Assembly (NCBI RefSeq): GCF_030209355.1
Contig: NZ_JARVSF010000027.1
Span: 1-64,000 of the forward strand
DNA: 64,000 nt
Reading direction: 5' to 3'
DNA from: Pseudarthrobacter sp. fls2-241-R2A-127
Lineage (GTDB): Bacteria; Actinomycetota; Actinomycetes; Actinomycetales; Micrococcaceae
The translations under genes were made by a program, and so were the position numbers. Shown here one piece after another: positions 16,524-25,039 of this stretch. The notes beneath the pieces are model-generated. The model was not told the origin of the DNA. It did no database searches and was given only the letters and a program-made list of their open reading frames with translations. Position 1 is the first letter of the stretch. Each line of letters begins with the position of its first letter.

Positions 16524-17687
16524 ATGACTGCCTCTGAAAACCAAGGTTTCAACACCCGAGCCGTGCACGCCGGCCAGGCGTTCGAGCCCCGTACCGGAGC
16601 CGTTGTCCCGCCGCTGCACTTTAGCTCCACCTACGCGCAGGACGGCATCGGCGGCCTGCGCAGCGGTTACGAGTACGGCCGCGGCGGCAACCCCACCCGG
16701 GACGCGCTGCAGGAACAGCTCGCCGCCCTGGAACTGGGGACGCACGCCTACAGCTTCAGCTCAGGCCTCGCCGCGGAGGACGCCCTCATCCGCGCCCTCA
16801 CCCGGCCGGGCGACCACATCGTGCTCGGCAATGACGCCTACGGCGGCACCTACCGGCTGATCAGCCGCGTGCTGGGCGATTGGGGAATCGGCAACACCCC
16901 GGTGGACATGGCCAACTTGGACAGGGTCCGCCACGCCGTCGCCGCCCACAAGACCCGGTTCGTCTGGGTGGAGACGCCGTCCAACCCGCTGATGAAGATC
17001 ACTGACATCGTGGCGCTCGCCGACATAGCGCACGACGCCGGTGCCCTCCTGGTGGTGGACAACACCTTTGCCTCCCCCTACCTGCAGAACCCGCTCGCCC
17101 TCGGTGCCGACGTCGTGGTGCACTCCACCACCAAATACATCGGCGGCCACTCGGACGTGGTGGGCGGCGCCGTCGTGGTCAAGGACGCGGAGCTGGCCGA
17201 GAAGATCGGCTTCGTCCAGTTCGCGGTGGGGGCGGTGTCCGGTCCGATGGACGCCTTCCTCACCACCCGCGGCCTGAAGACCCTCGGGGTGCGCATGGAC
17301 CGGCACAGCGAGAACGGCCAGGCCGTGGCCGAGTGGCTGCTGGAACGTCCCGAGGTGGAGGCCGTCCTGTACCCGGGCCTGCCGTCGCACCCCGGCCACG
17401 AGCTGGCCAAGCGGCAGATGCGCAAGTTCGGCGGCATGGTCTCCGTCCAGTTCAAGGGCGGCGAGGCTGCCGCCCGCAAGGTGGCCGAATCCACATCCGT
17501 GTTCACCCTGGCCGAGTCCCTGGGCGGGATCGAATCGCTGATGAACTACCCGTCCGAGATGACCCATGCTTCGGTCAAGGGCACCGAGCTCGCAGTTCCG
17601 GTGAACCTGCTGCGCCTGTCCTGCGGCATTGAGGACGTCGAGGACCTGATCGCGGACCTGGACCAGGCTTTCTCCGCCATTCCATAG
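16524..17687 (+). CDS. metB: Cystathionine gamma-synthase
   Basis: A 387-residue Cys/Met-metabolism PLP enzyme that forms cystathionine from an activated homoserine and cysteine; some relatives act as gamma-lyase. PLP Lys is K204 in HSTTKYIGGHSD, and the phosphate-binding YEYGRGGNPTRDALQ is present. The C-terminal ESLGGIESLMNYPSEMTHAS is typical of the family. An AAAGGAGCA site precedes the ATG. Together with cbs it could interconvert cysteine and homocysteine; the direction cannot be settled from sequence. Confidence 0.92.
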   Translation: MTASENQGFNTRAVHAGQAFEPRTGAVVPPLHFSSTYAQDGIGGLRSGYEYGRGGNPTRDALQEQLAALELGTHAYSFSSGLAAEDALIRALTRPGDHIVLGNDAYGGTYRLISRVLGDWGIGNTPVDMANLDRVRHAVAAHKTRFVWVETPSNPLMKITDIVALADIAHDAGALLVVDNTFASPYLQNPLALGADVVVHSTTKYIGGHSDVVGGAVVVKDAELAEKIGFVQFAVGAVSGPMDAFLTTRGLKTLGVRMDRHSENGQAVAEWLLERPEVEAVLYPGLPSHPGHELAKRQMRKFGGMVSVQFKGGEAAARKVAESTSVFTLAESLGGIESLMNYPSEMTHASVKGTELAVPVNLLRLSCGIEDVEDLIADLDQAFSAIP

Positions 17688-17704
17688 CAGACCCTCCGGG
17701 AACT

Positions 17705-17734
17705 CTAGCTTTCTTGAAGAGAGTCAGCTAGGGT
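17705..17734 (+). promoter_or_regulatory. Promoter and probable operator of the HxlR-MFS operon
   Basis: CTAGCT (17705-17710) and AGCTAG (17726-17731) form an outer dyad around an inner TCTT-G-AAGA dyad (17712-17720). The right arm overlaps a TAGGGT -10 box (17729-17734) lying 6 nt before the regulator's ATG. This is the expected place for autoregulation by an HxlR dimer. Confidence 0.5.
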
Positions 17735-17740
17735 TCCTGT

Positions 17741-18247
17741 ATGCCCCTTCGCTCCGACTGGTCCCAACGCACCTGCAGCATGGCCCGGGGCCTGGACATT
17801 CTGGGTGACCCCTGGTCCGTCCTGGTCCTGCGCGAGGTCTTCTTCGGCAACGGCCGCTTCGACGCCATGAAGGCGCGCCTCGAGGTGGCCGACTCGGTCC
17901 TCACCAAACGCCTTGCGGGCCTGGTGGAGTCCGGGCTCCTGGAGAAGAAGGCATACGACGACGGCGGCCGCACCCGACAGGAATACGTCCTCACTCCCAT
18001 GGGCGAAGACGCGCTCCCGGTCCTGAATGCGGTCACCATCTGGGCGGAAAAGCACCTGCCCGCGCCCTCGGCCCAGGCCCACCTGTACGTCATCCATACG
18101 GGCTGCGGGAAGCCCACCACCTCGGCCGACACCTGCACCTGGTGCGGGGAACGGCTTACCGCCGCGAACACCAGCTGGCACAGCCGCTCCAGGTCAGAAC
18201 AGCCCATCCCGTTGTCCACCGCATCCGGCAAGGAGCCCGCCGCATGA
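17741..18247 (+). CDS. HxlR-family winged-helix regulator with a C-terminal Cys motif
   Basis: A 168-residue DNA-binding protein. Residues 10-105 are an HxlR winged helix (LDILGDPWSVLVLREVFFG, then VLTKRLAGLVESGLL). The C-terminal extension contains HTGCGK and, about 10 residues later, CTWCGE, resembling a small zinc ribbon with three Cys and one His. HxlR proteins respond to reactive electrophiles or other inducers. Its stop overlaps the start of the MFS gene (ATGA), so the transporter is the probable regulated partner. Confidence 0.87.
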   Translation: MPLRSDWSQRTCSMARGLDILGDPWSVLVLREVFFGNGRFDAMKARLEVADSVLTKRLAGLVESGLLEKKAYDDGGRTRQEYVLTPMGEDALPVLNAVTIWAEKHLPAPSAQAHLYVIHTGCGKPTTSADTCTWCGERLTAANTSWHSRSRSEQPIPLSTASGKEPAA

Positions 18248-19587
18248 GCACGTTGCCCGATGAAGCAGCCGTCCCCGCCCGCCAGGCCGAAACAGGCGGC
18301 GCCCGTACTTCCCGGCGCAGGCTGCATCCGGCCTGGATCGTGGCTGCCGTGGCGTTCCTGGCACTGGTCGGGGCAGCAGGGTTCCGGGCCGCCCCCGGCG
18401 TCCTCATGGTCCCGTTGCAGCAGGAGTTTGGCTGGTCCACTACGGTGCTCTCGGCGGCAGTGAGCATCAACCTGGTTCTCTTCGGACTGACCGCCCCGTT
18501 CGCAGCCGCCCTGATGGAACGCTTCGGCGTCAGGGCCGTTACGGCAACAGCCTTGGTCCTGATCGGTATGGGAAGTGCCCTGACGGTCATGGTGAACCAG
18601 TCCTGGCAGATCCTGCTCACCTGGGGCCTGCTGATCGGACTCGGTACCGGTTCCATGGCGCTGGTCTTCGCCGCCACGATCGCCAATACCTGGTTCACCA
18701 AAAGCCGCGGGCTGGTCATTGGCATCCTTACCGCCGGCAGCGCCGCCGGGCAGCTCGTCTTCCTCCCGCTCATCGCCCTGCTGGCCCAGGACCCCGGCTG
18801 GCGGCAGGCGTCCCTGCTGATCGCCGCCGGCGCCCTGGCCGTCGTCCCGCTGGTGCTGAAGTTCCTCAAGAACTCGCCCGCCGACGTCGGGGTGCTGCCA
18901 TACGGTGCGGAGCCTGAGGCAGCCCCGGCAGCCGCACCGGAATCCGGGCCGCGCACCAACGCCGCCGTCCGTGCCCTCCAAGTTCTCCGCCGCGCCAGCA
19001 AGGTCCGGACCTTCTGGGCGCTCGCAGCCGGTTTCGCCATCTGCGGCGCCACCACCAACGGCCTGATCGGCACCCACTTCATCCCCTCGGCACATGACCA
19101 CGGCATGCCCGAAACCACAGCTGCCGGGCTGCTCGCCGTCGTCGGGATCTTCGACATCATCGGTACCATCGCCTCCGGCTGGCTGACCGACCGCTTTAAT
19201 CCGCGCGTCCTGCTGGCCGTCTATTACCAGTTCCGCGGCATCGGCCTGCTGGTGCTGCCGCTGCTGCTGAACGCCGAGGTGCAGCCCAGCATGATCGTGT
19301 TCGTGGTGATCTACGGCCTGGACTGGGTGGCCACCGTTCCCCCCACGGCCGCCATCTGCCGCGAGACGTTCGGCGCGGACGGCAGCGTGGTCTTCGGCTG
19401 GGTCTTCGCGGCCCACCAGCTCGGAGCCGCTGCAGCCGCCATCGCCGCGGGGGCCCTGCGCGATGCCACCGGGCACTACACGTACGCCTGGTTCGGTGCG
19501 GCGGCCATGTGCACCATCGCTGCGGTCATCAGCGCCACAATCCGCCGGAACCGCAGTTCGCGGGACGCGGAGCCGGCCGCGGCCTGA
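18244..19587 (+). CDS. MFS transporter
   Basis: A 447-residue twelve-helix major facilitator. The first helix begins after a polar N-terminal stretch of about 35 residues, and GLGTGSMALVFAATIANTWF plus the mid-protein loop GWLTDRFNPRVLL are typical of MFS proteins related to the oxalate/formate or monocarboxylate porter group. The start ATG overlaps the HxlR stop by 4 bp, indicating translational coupling. The substrate is unknown; export of the compound sensed by the HxlR protein is a reasonable inference. Confidence 0.88.
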   Translation: MSTLPDEAAVPARQAETGGARTSRRRLHPAWIVAAVAFLALVGAAGFRAAPGVLMVPLQQEFGWSTTVLSAAVSINLVLFGLTAPFAAALMERFGVRAVTATALVLIGMGSALTVMVNQSWQILLTWGLLIGLGTGSMALVFAATIANTWFTKSRGLVIGILTAGSAAGQLVFLPLIALLAQDPGWRQASLLIAAGALAVVPLVLKFLKNSPADVGVLPYGAEPEAAPAAAPESGPRTNAAVRALQVLRRASKVRTFWALAAGFAICGATTNGLIGTHFIPSAHDHGMPETTAAGLLAVVGIFDIIGTIASGWLTDRFNPRVLLAVYYQFRGIGLLVLPLLLNAEVQPSMIVFVVIYGLDWVATVPPTAAICRETFGADGSVVFGWVFAAHQLGAAAAAIAAGALRDATGHYTYAWFGAAAMCTIAAVISATIRRNRSSRDAEPAAA

Positions 19588-19622
19588 GGCAACGCATTCC
19601 GGGTCGCCGCTAGGCTGGTCGG

Positions 19623-20393
19623 ATGGAACCTGACGCACCCGCAGCCGCCCGCCCCGTTGCCCTGGTCACCGGCGCCGGACGCACGGGGAACATCGGCGCC
19701 GGCATTGTCCGGCAGTTGGCTGCCGATGGGTGGGACCTCGTCCTCTCCTATTGGGGCGGGTATGACGCCCGAATGCCGTGGGGGAGCGAGCCGGAAGATG
19801 TCCTGCGCCTCACCGCCGAGCTCGAAGCGATCGGCGCCACCGTCCGCGCCCTTCCCGCAGACCTGCAGGACCCCGGTGTGCCGGATCAACTGGTGGCAGA
19901 GGCCGTGCAGCTGGCCGGCCCGCTGCGGGGCCTGGTGCTCAGCCACGCCGAATCGGTGGATTCCGGGGTGCTGGACACCACCGTTGAATCGTTCGACCGG
20001 CACTTCGCCGTGAACACGCGGGCCAGCTGGCAGCTGATCGCCGCCTTCGCCCGCCAGGCCGCGGACGGCGGCGGCGCGATCGTCGCGTTGACCAGCGACC
20101 ACACGGCCTTCAACCTCCCGTACGGGGCCTCGAAAGGCGCGTTGGACCGGATTGTCATTGCCGCCGCGCGCGAACTCGGTCCACAGGGTATCTCGGCGAA
20201 CGTCCTGAACCCCGGCCCCATCGATACCGGCTGGATGACCCCGGAGATCCGTGAAGAGCTCACGGCACAGCAGCCCACCGGCCGCCTCGGCACCCCTGCC
20301 GACGTCGCCGGAACCGTGGCCTTCCTGCTCTCGCCGGCCGGCCGCTGGGTGTCCGGGCAGCTGATCAAGGCCGACGGCGGCTTCTCGGCCTGA
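19623..20393 (+). CDS. SDR family oxidoreductase
   Basis: A 256-residue classical short-chain dehydrogenase/reductase. The nucleotide-binding loop is VTGAGRTGNIGAG, the catalytic YGASK is present, and NPGPIDTGWM precedes the C-terminal ISANVL-type strands. The usual catalytic Ser region reads TSDHTAF. TAGGCT (19611-19616) ends 6 nt before the ATG. It is convergent with the acyl-CoA dehydrogenase operon; a short GTCCCTG/CAGGGGAC hairpin (about 20395-20416) lies between them. Confidence 0.9.
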   Translation: MEPDAPAAARPVALVTGAGRTGNIGAGIVRQLAADGWDLVLSYWGGYDARMPWGSEPEDVLRLTAELEAIGATVRALPADLQDPGVPDQLVAEAVQLAGPLRGLVLSHAESVDSGVLDTTVESFDRHFAVNTRASWQLIAAFARQAADGGGAIVALTSDHTAFNLPYGASKGALDRIVIAAARELGPQGISANVLNPGPIDTGWMTPEIREELTAQQPTGRLGTPADVAGTVAFLLSPAGRWVSGQLIKADGGFSA

Positions 20394-20420
20394 GGTCCCT
20401 GTTGCCGCCAGGGGACAGCG

Positions 20421-21596
20421 TCAGTGGAAGGCGCCTAACCCGGTGATGTGCCGGCCCAGGATCAGGGTGTGCACTTCGTCGGTCCCCTCGTAGGTCCGGA
20501 CCGATTCCAGGTTCGCGGCGTGCCGGAGCGGCGAGTAGTCGCCGGTGATGCCGTTGCCGCCCAGGATGGTCCGGGCTTCGCGCGCCACGGCGATGGCCTC
20601 GCGGACGTTGTTCAGCTTGGCCAGCGAGATCTGCTCGGGCCGGAGGGCCCCGGCGTCCTTCAGCCGCCCCAGGTGCAGCGCCAGCAGGGTGCCCTTCTGG
20701 ATCTCCAGCAGCATGTTCACCAGCTTCTCCTGCGTCAGCTGGTACCCGGCCAGCGGTTTGCCGAACTGCAGCCGGTCCAGCGAATAGGCCAGCGCGGCCT
20801 CGTACGAGTCCCGGGCCGCGCCCATGGCGCCCCAGGCGATGCCGTACCTTGCCTCGTTCAGGCAGGTGAACGGGCCGCGCAGCCCGCGGGCCGCCGGCAA
20901 CAGCGCCTCCGGACCCAGGCGGACGTCGTCGAACACCACGTCGCATTGGATGGACGCCCGCATGGAGAGCTTCTGCGCGATGGGCGTCGCGGTGACGCCT
21001 GGGGTTCCGGCCGGTACCAGGAAGCCGTGCACGCCGTCGTCCGTCATGGCCCAAACCACCATGACGCCCGCCACGGAAGCCAGGCCGATCCAGCGCTTGG
21101 CACCGTTCAGTACCCAGCCGGCGTCCTCGCCGGTGCCGTCGCGCTGGGCAACGGTGGCCATGGCGGCGGGGTCGGATCCGGCCGTGGGCTCGGTCAGGGC
21201 AAAGCAGCCGATCACCTCGCCGGCGGCCATCCGCGGCAGCCACTCCTGCTTCTGCTCCTCCGAGCCCCAAGTATGGATAGCTGTCATGGCCAGCGAGCCC
21301 TGGACCGAAACGAACGTGCGGATTCCGGAGTCCCCGGCTTCCAGCTCCATGGCCGCGAGTCCATATTCGACGGCGGTCCGGCCCGGGCAGCCATAGCCTT
21401 CCAGGTGCATCCCCAGGACGCCCAGCTCGCCGAGTTCGGTGGCCAGCTCCAGCGGGAACACCGCGTCCTCGTACCAGCGGGCAATATCCGGTTTGATCCG
21501 CTGGCGGGTGAAGTCGCGGATGTGCTCGCGGAGCGCCAGTTCGTCCGCGGACAGCAGGGAGTCGAGGTCCAGGACGTCGGACGGCCCGGCGCTCAC
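20421..21596 (-). CDS. Acyl-CoA dehydrogenase, glutaryl-CoA dehydrogenase-like
   Basis: A 391-residue FAD flavoprotein. GCFALTEPTAGSDP is the flavin/substrate segment and the catalytic Glu lies in TYEGTDEVH. The ending LILGRHITGLGAF and the FVSVQGSLAMTAI segment match glutaryl-CoA dehydrogenases rather than generic short-chain enzymes. Glutaryl-CoA would come from lysine, tryptophan or polyamine-derived C5 compounds. Its GTG start overlaps the permease stop (GTGA, 21593-21596), so it is the last gene of a four-gene operon. Confidence 0.88.
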   Translation of the reverse strand: MSAGPSDVLDLDSLLSADELALREHIRDFTRQRIKPDIARWYEDAVFPLELATELGELGVLGMHLEGYGCPGRTAVEYGLAAMELEAGDSGIRTFVSVQGSLAMTAIHTWGSEEQKQEWLPRMAAGEVIGCFALTEPTAGSDPAAMATVAQRDGTGEDAGWVLNGAKRWIGLASVAGVMVVWAMTDDGVHGFLVPAGTPGVTATPIAQKLSMRASIQCDVVFDDVRLGPEALLPAARGLRGPFTCLNEARYGIAWGAMGAARDSYEAALAYSLDRLQFGKPLAGYQLTQEKLVNMLLEIQKGTLLALHLGRLKDAGALRPEQISLAKLNNVREAIAVAREARTILGGNGITGDYSPLRHAANLESVRTYEGTDEVHTLILGRHITGLGAFH

Positions 21597-23086
21597 CGCT
21601 TCACCTCGAAGTAGCCGCGGGTAGCCGGAAGGAACCGGCACACAGCTGCCAGGACCACGCCCAGCGCCAGCAGCACCACGCCGCTGACAAACGCACCGCC
21701 GACGCCGAAGATCCGGGTATCGCCGTACGCCGGGTCCCACATCTGCACGGCGGAGACGAAGAACGCAGCCGTCAGCAGCAGCGCCCCGAGCAGGGGCAGG
21801 ATGCCGCGGAACCAGAGGTTCCGGGCGGAGTCCCGCAAGGTGGTCCGGAAGTACCAGAAGCAGGCGTACCCGGTGAGGGCGTAGTAGAAAGCGATGAACA
21901 GGCTGATGGCGCTGATTGAGTCCGCCAGCAGGTTCTCGCTCAGGAAGCTCATGGCCACGTAGTAGGCAGCGGCCGCACCGCCCATCACCTGGGTGGAAAA
22001 ACCGGGCGTCTGGTTCCGCTCATGGACCTCGGCGAACTTCGCCGGCAGTGCCCCGTGAACCCCCATGGACAGGGTGCCGCGGGCTGTGGGCAGGATGGTG
22101 GTCTGGGTGGAGGACAGGACGGAAGCCAGGACCGCGACGACGATCAGCCAGCCCCAGGGCCCCAGGACGACGTCCTTCATGGCGAGGAAGACATCATCCT
22201 TGTTGGCCTCATTGCCCAGGCCGATACCCTCCGAGCCCACAGTGGCATACATCATCACCAGCAGCGCCACCGAAACATAGATCGCCATCAGGACGAAAGC
22301 TGAGATGACGGCCCCGCGGCCGGGCGTACTGGCGGGATTCTCGGTTTCCTCGTTGACGGCAAGGCACGTGTCCCACCCCCAGTAGATGAATAGGGCAAGG
22401 AGTGTTCCATGCACCACGGCACCGGGATCGGTAAGGGCACCCACCGGGTTGAACCACTCGAAATCGAAGGCCTGGCCCTCCGGGGCGCCACCCACGATCC
22501 GCGCCACCAGGGCCAGCGCGAAAACGCCCAGGGCAATGTACTGCACATAGGTCAGCACCCGCTGGACGTGCTCGCCCAACCGGATCCCGCGGTAGTTCAC
22601 CAGGGTCATCAACACGATGAACAGCAGGCCCGTGGCCGTGACCACCACCTTGTTTTGCGCCAGCGAACCGTCACCCACCAGCAGCCACAGATACTGGCCC
22701 GCCACCTGGGCGAGGTTGGCCAGGACCACGATCCCTGCCAGTGCCACGCCCCAGCCTCCCAACCAGCCCGCCCACGGGCCGAAGGCCTGGCGCGACCAGG
22801 TGAAGGTGGTGCCGCAGTCCGGGATGGCACTGTTGAGCTCCCGGAAGGCGTAGGCGATGAACAGGACCGGGACGAATCCCAGCAGCAGGATCAGGGGAGT
22901 GTAGTTGCCGTTGACGGCAACAATCAGGCCCAAGGTGGCGGCCAGCGAGTACACCGGGGCGGTGGAGGCCAGCCCCAGCATCACCGAGTCGCCCAGGTCC
23001 AGGATCCCTGCCCGCAATCCCTTGCCCGGCACCGGGGTGCCGGGGGCGCCGCCGGGGCCTCCCGTCGTCGTCATGTCCGTGCTCAT
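21593..23086 (-). CDS. APC-family amino acid/polyamine permease
   Basis: A 497-residue membrane transporter with about twelve hydrophobic segments. The first helix region is VMLGLASTAPVYSLAATLG, and YAFRELNSAIPDCGTTFTW is typical of APC transporters (GxxF/Y-type substrate site). A conserved FIYWGWDTCLAVNEETENP segment is characteristic of a large actinobacterial APC subgroup. The ATG at 23086 has a GGAGA site and lies 13 nt after the YgiC-like gene. Linked genes suggest an amino acid or amine substrate. Confidence 0.9.
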   Translation of the reverse strand: MSTDMTTTGGPGGAPGTPVPGKGLRAGILDLGDSVMLGLASTAPVYSLAATLGLIVAVNGNYTPLILLLGFVPVLFIAYAFRELNSAIPDCGTTFTWSRQAFGPWAGWLGGWGVALAGIVVLANLAQVAGQYLWLLVGDGSLAQNKVVVTATGLLFIVLMTLVNYRGIRLGEHVQRVLTYVQYIALGVFALALVARIVGGAPEGQAFDFEWFNPVGALTDPGAVVHGTLLALFIYWGWDTCLAVNEETENPASTPGRGAVISAFVLMAIYVSVALLVMMYATVGSEGIGLGNEANKDDVFLAMKDVVLGPWGWLIVVAVLASVLSSTQTTILPTARGTLSMGVHGALPAKFAEVHERNQTPGFSTQVMGGAAAAYYVAMSFLSENLLADSISAISLFIAFYYALTGYACFWYFRTTLRDSARNLWFRGILPLLGALLLTAAFFVSAVQMWDPAYGDTRIFGVGGAFVSGVVLLALGVVLAAVCRFLPATRGYFEVKR

Positions 23087-23099
23087 GCTGTCTCCGGGT

Positions 23100-24311
23100 T
23101 CATAGGACGATACCTGCCTTGCTGGAGTTGGCCACCGCCGAGAGCGGCGCCGGTGCGTCGATGGTGTTGGGCACGAAGCGGCAGAAGTAGTCAGTGACCG
23201 GGCCGTCCGATTCCCGGATGCCGCAGCCCACGGATTCGCCGTCCACCACCCAGAGTCCCAGCACGGGTCTGTTGCCGTCGAAGTCGGGAAGCGCGTGGTA
23301 CTGCTGGTAGCACCAGCCCTCGCGGCCGTACCCGCCGGGTTGCTCCAGCGTGATGCCGTCCGCGTGGATCCGGATGTTGTCGCCTTCGCGCCCATGCAGG
23401 GGCTTGGCCACCCATTCCTTCAGCGGCCCCGGGTCCGAGAGGTAGGCGGGCAGCAGGTTGGGGTGGTCCGGGTAGAGGTGCCACAATGCGGCCAGCAGGG
23501 CCTTGTTGGAGAGCAGCATCTTCCAGGCCGGCTCAACCCAGCGCGGGTTGTGCGCCCGTTCCAGCAGGCGGGGCCCGAACTCCTCCTTCATCATCAGCTC
23601 CCAGGGGTACAGCTTGAAGATGGTGCTGATCATGAAATTGTCCAGGTCCACGAACCGGTTCAGGTTGGGGTCCCAGCCGATATCGGACATGTTGATGCCG
23701 ATGGTGGTCCAGCCCGCCTGGCTCGCCACGTCGCGCATGTACGCGGCCGTCATCCAATCTTCGCCGGACTCTTCCACCTCGGAGTGGGCCACGTGGAGGG
23801 TGCTCATACCCGTGCGGTACTGGAACTTCTTCCACTGCCGGATCAATGCCTCGTGGATGCCGTTCCACTGGTCCTTCTCCGGGAACACGTCCTGCAGCCA
23901 GAACCACTGGGCCACGGCGGCCTCGATCAGCCCGGTGGGGGTGTCGGCGTTGTATTCGAGCATCTTGGCCGGGCCGCCCTGGCCGTCGTAAATGAAGTCG
24001 AACCGGCCATAGACGTCCGCGTCGCCGGCCTGCAGGGATTCCGCCGCCAGCTCCAGTGCCTGCGGTCCGATGCCGATGCTGCCCATGGCCCCGGTGGCAA
24101 GGAACTTTGCTGCCTCCAGGCACATCCGGTGCATGTCCTCCGCGGCGACCTCAAGGGCCTCCACCTCGTCCATGGTGAACTCGTAGTACGCTGATTCGTT
24201 CCAGTACTCGATCCGTCGGCCGTCATCCATGGTGGTGGTGGAGAACACCAGGCCCTGCTCTTCGATCTTTTGCTTCCAGCCCGGCCGGGGCTCAGACAAC
24301 AGTCTCTTCAT
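23100..24311 (-). CDS. Glutathionylspermidine synthase-family ATP-grasp ligase (YgiC-like)
   Basis: A 403-residue protein of the GSP_synth family. The pattern YWNESAYYEFTMDEVEALE, the Mg/ATP segment MLEYNADTPTGLIEAA, the VEPAWKMLLSNKALLAALW block and the late VAKPLHGREGDNI segment are family hallmarks. These enzymes form an amide bond at ATP expense. Actinobacteria normally use mycothiol (mshD is in this window), so glutathione is an unlikely substrate. It follows the YgiB-like gene by 3 nt and precedes the APC permease. Confidence 0.92.
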   Translation of the reverse strand: MKRLLSEPRPGWKQKIEEQGLVFSTTTMDDGRRIEYWNESAYYEFTMDEVEALEVAAEDMHRMCLEAAKFLATGAMGSIGIGPQALELAAESLQAGDADVYGRFDFIYDGQGGPAKMLEYNADTPTGLIEAAVAQWFWLQDVFPEKDQWNGIHEALIRQWKKFQYRTGMSTLHVAHSEVEESGEDWMTAAYMRDVASQAGWTTIGINMSDIGWDPNLNRFVDLDNFMISTIFKLYPWELMMKEEFGPRLLERAHNPRWVEPAWKMLLSNKALLAALWHLYPDHPNLLPAYLSDPGPLKEWVAKPLHGREGDNIRIHADGITLEQPGGYGREGWCYQQYHALPDFDGNRPVLGLWVVDGESVGCGIRESDGPVTDYFCRFVPNTIDAPAPLSAVANSSKAGIVL

Positions 24312-24314
24312 CGC

Positions 24315-24905
24315 TCAGCCCCCCGAGACCTTGCCGCCGCCGCTGGAGCCGCTCTTGGCGCTGGAACCAAACCCGCCGCGGCTGACAGTGCCGCCCTTGC
24401 TGCTGTACCCGGTGGAGGCCTTCGCCCCGCTGGGGATGGTCCGCGTGTAGCCGGGCGCCGTGGACCTGTTCTGGCCCACCGGTGGGACGCTGGCCCCGCG
24501 GGAGTAGAAATACCAGGCGTAAACCCCGCCGCTGCGGCCGGCAGAGCTGTCGCAGTTGGTGTCCTCGACGCGCTCGCCGGTGTCGTCGTTGAAGCAGACC
24601 TGGGCGTACTCGGGGTCGTCCTCGTTGCTGGCCACCACCGCCGTGATGGTCCCCGCCAGGAGGGCAGTGACGCCCAGGCCCACCACCACCGTGCGGCGCT
24701 GGGAGCGTTTCTTCCGGGCTGCGGCGTCGTTGAGCTGCTTTTCCCGTTCCCGCGCGAACGGGTCCACCGGGCTGAGGGGCTCATTGAGCAGTTCGGGGCG
24801 GAGGTCCGGCTTGGGGACCTGCCAGGGCGGAGGCTTGGCGGTTCCGCTTCCCTCCGGGGGTGCCTTGTCCGGGTCCTCTTTCGGGTCTTTCTCGTTCGAG
24901 TCCAC
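24315..24905 (-). CDS. YgiB/DUF1190-like membrane-anchored protein
   Basis: 196 residues: an acidic, Pro-rich cytoplasmic region, one transmembrane helix (VVVGLGVTALLAGTITAVVA), then an external domain with two Cys and a Gly/Ser-rich end containing the SRGGFGSSAK segment. The SRGGFG tail, the Tyr/Thr-rich PGYTRTIP region and its position directly before a YgiC-like gene match enterobacterial YgiB. The GTG start has a GAGGGGGA site. It is the first gene of the operon; its exact role is unknown. Confidence 0.7.
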   Translation of the reverse strand: MDSNEKDPKEDPDKAPPEGSGTAKPPPWQVPKPDLRPELLNEPLSPVDPFAREREKQLNDAAARKKRSQRRTVVVGLGVTALLAGTITAVVASNEDDPEYAQVCFNDDTGERVEDTNCDSSAGRSGGVYAWYFYSRGASVPPVGQNRSTAPGYTRTIPSGAKASTGYSSKGGTVSRGGFGSSAKSGSSGGGKVSGG

Positions 24906-25039
24906 GGCCGTCCCCCTCAGTTGTCCACGCCATTTGGGCGCAGCGCTGCACCCCCACAGGCAAGTCTGGACCCAGCGTAGTCCCTGCAACGGTCCGTTGA
25001 CGAGATTGGCACGGCGGGCAGGAACCCTAGACTGAAGCC

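Noticed and set aside
17728-19638. A 636-codon frame antisense to the HxlR and MFS genes
   Set aside because: The sense strand has clear family motifs and operon coupling; the antisense product lacks any.
23100-24311. Calling the YgiC-like protein a true glutathionylspermidine synthase
   Set aside because: The family name is historical; no amidase domain is present and the organism appears to use mycothiol, so the substrate should be left open.
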